From Lachnospiraceae bacterium (GTDB taxonomy: Bacteria > Bacillota > Clostridia > Lachnospirales > Lachnospiraceae), in the NCBI GenBank assembly GCA_017437205.1, contig JAFSBP010000244.1, positions 1 to 6,437 of the forward strand: a stretch of 6,437 nt of DNA, read 5' to 3'. The notes under the pieces are model-generated. The model ran no database searches and had not been told where the DNA came from. It saw only the letters and a program-made list of their open reading frames with translations. The translations under genes were made by a program, and so were the position numbers. Positions 6,234 through 6,437 of the stretch are shown in pieces; the first letter of the stretch is position 1; each line of letters starts with the position of its first letter.

Positions 6234-6437
6234 ATGTTTTGGTAGGAATAATGCTGACAGTGTGTGCAATAGAGGATTGGTACACAAAAAAAATTACTGT
6301 ATTGTGGCCGGTTACAGGAATGATGATTGCGGTGGTAATTCGTCTATCGGATGGCAGCTTTTTTGCTTGGGAATACTGGATTGGAGTACTGATCGGAATG
6401 TTTATATTTCTGTTAGCGATAGTCAGCAGAGAACAGA
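6230..6437 (+). CDS. tadV: Prepilin peptidase TadV/CpaA (A24 family), 3' partial
   Basis: This gene probably encodes the aspartic membrane protease that removes the leader from the Flp1 prepilin and the TadE-type pseudopilins. Only the first 69 residues are in the window. They show a hydrophobic N-terminus (1-14), then AIEDWYTKKI (13-22), which fits the first catalytic Asp motif of A24 peptidases (Asp followed by T-x-K-I at the membrane edge), then membrane segments at about 23-37 and 50-65. The second catalytic Asp, in the GxGD motif of the family, lies beyond the window. The ATG overlaps the tadE TGA in an ATGA arrangement and follows GAGGG at 6222-6226, so it is translationally coupled to tadE. 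A run of eight A residues (6286-6293) falls at codons 19-22. The operon position, right after the pilin and pseudopilin genes, supports the call. Confidence 0.85.
   Translation, partial: MNVLVGIMLTVCAIEDWYTKKITVLWPVTGMMIAVVIRLSDGSFFAWEYWIGVLIGMFIFLLAIVSREQ

Overview
The window is one co-directional stretch of a Tad/Flp (type IVb) pilus operon, all on the + strand. The host is probably an anaerobic Firmicute of the Clostridia, most likely Lachnospiraceae. This rests on the purine-rich coding strand, strong GGAGG-type ribosome binding sites, the absence of an outer-membrane secretin or other Rcp component, and protein types I know mainly from that group: a Flp1-type pilin, a DUF5702-type pseudopilin, and a TadC with an extracytoplasmic N-terminal half. 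The family and taxon calls come from recall and pattern recognition, not from a database search.

Layout: 1-1181, the TadA/CpaF secretion ATPase, whose 5' end lies outside the window; 1051-1887, TadB, overlapping the ATPase by 131 nt in another frame; 1900-3120, TadC with an inserted Ig-like region; 3132-3320, a 62-residue Flp1 pilin; 3333-5282, a 649-residue DUF5702-like minor-pilin-like protein; 5304-6233, a TadE-like pseudopilin with two Cys/His modules; 6230-6437, the start of the prepilin peptidase TadV/CpaA, cut by the window end. Gaps between genes are 11-21 bp or overlaps. I see no internal promoter or terminator and no non-coding stretch longer than 25 bp, so this looks like one transcription unit entered from upstream.

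How the genes work together: TadA hydrolyses ATP beneath the membrane and drives the TadB/TadC platform. The platform extrudes the Flp1 pilin after TadV has removed its leader. The DUF5702 protein and TadE have pilin-like N-terminal segments and probably act as minor pseudopilins or surface-anchored parts.

The most unusual element is a near-perfect 31-32 nt inverted repeat (5287-5318 and 5461-5492) enclosing 142 nt. The left arm contains the ribosome binding site and ATG of tadE. The right arm lies in codons 53-63 of the same gene, just before the predicted prepilin cleavage site. It could be an invertible DNA switch, a translation-controlling or RNase III-cleaved RNA hairpin, or a small element that has become the leader of TadE. 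The sequence alone does not decide between these.
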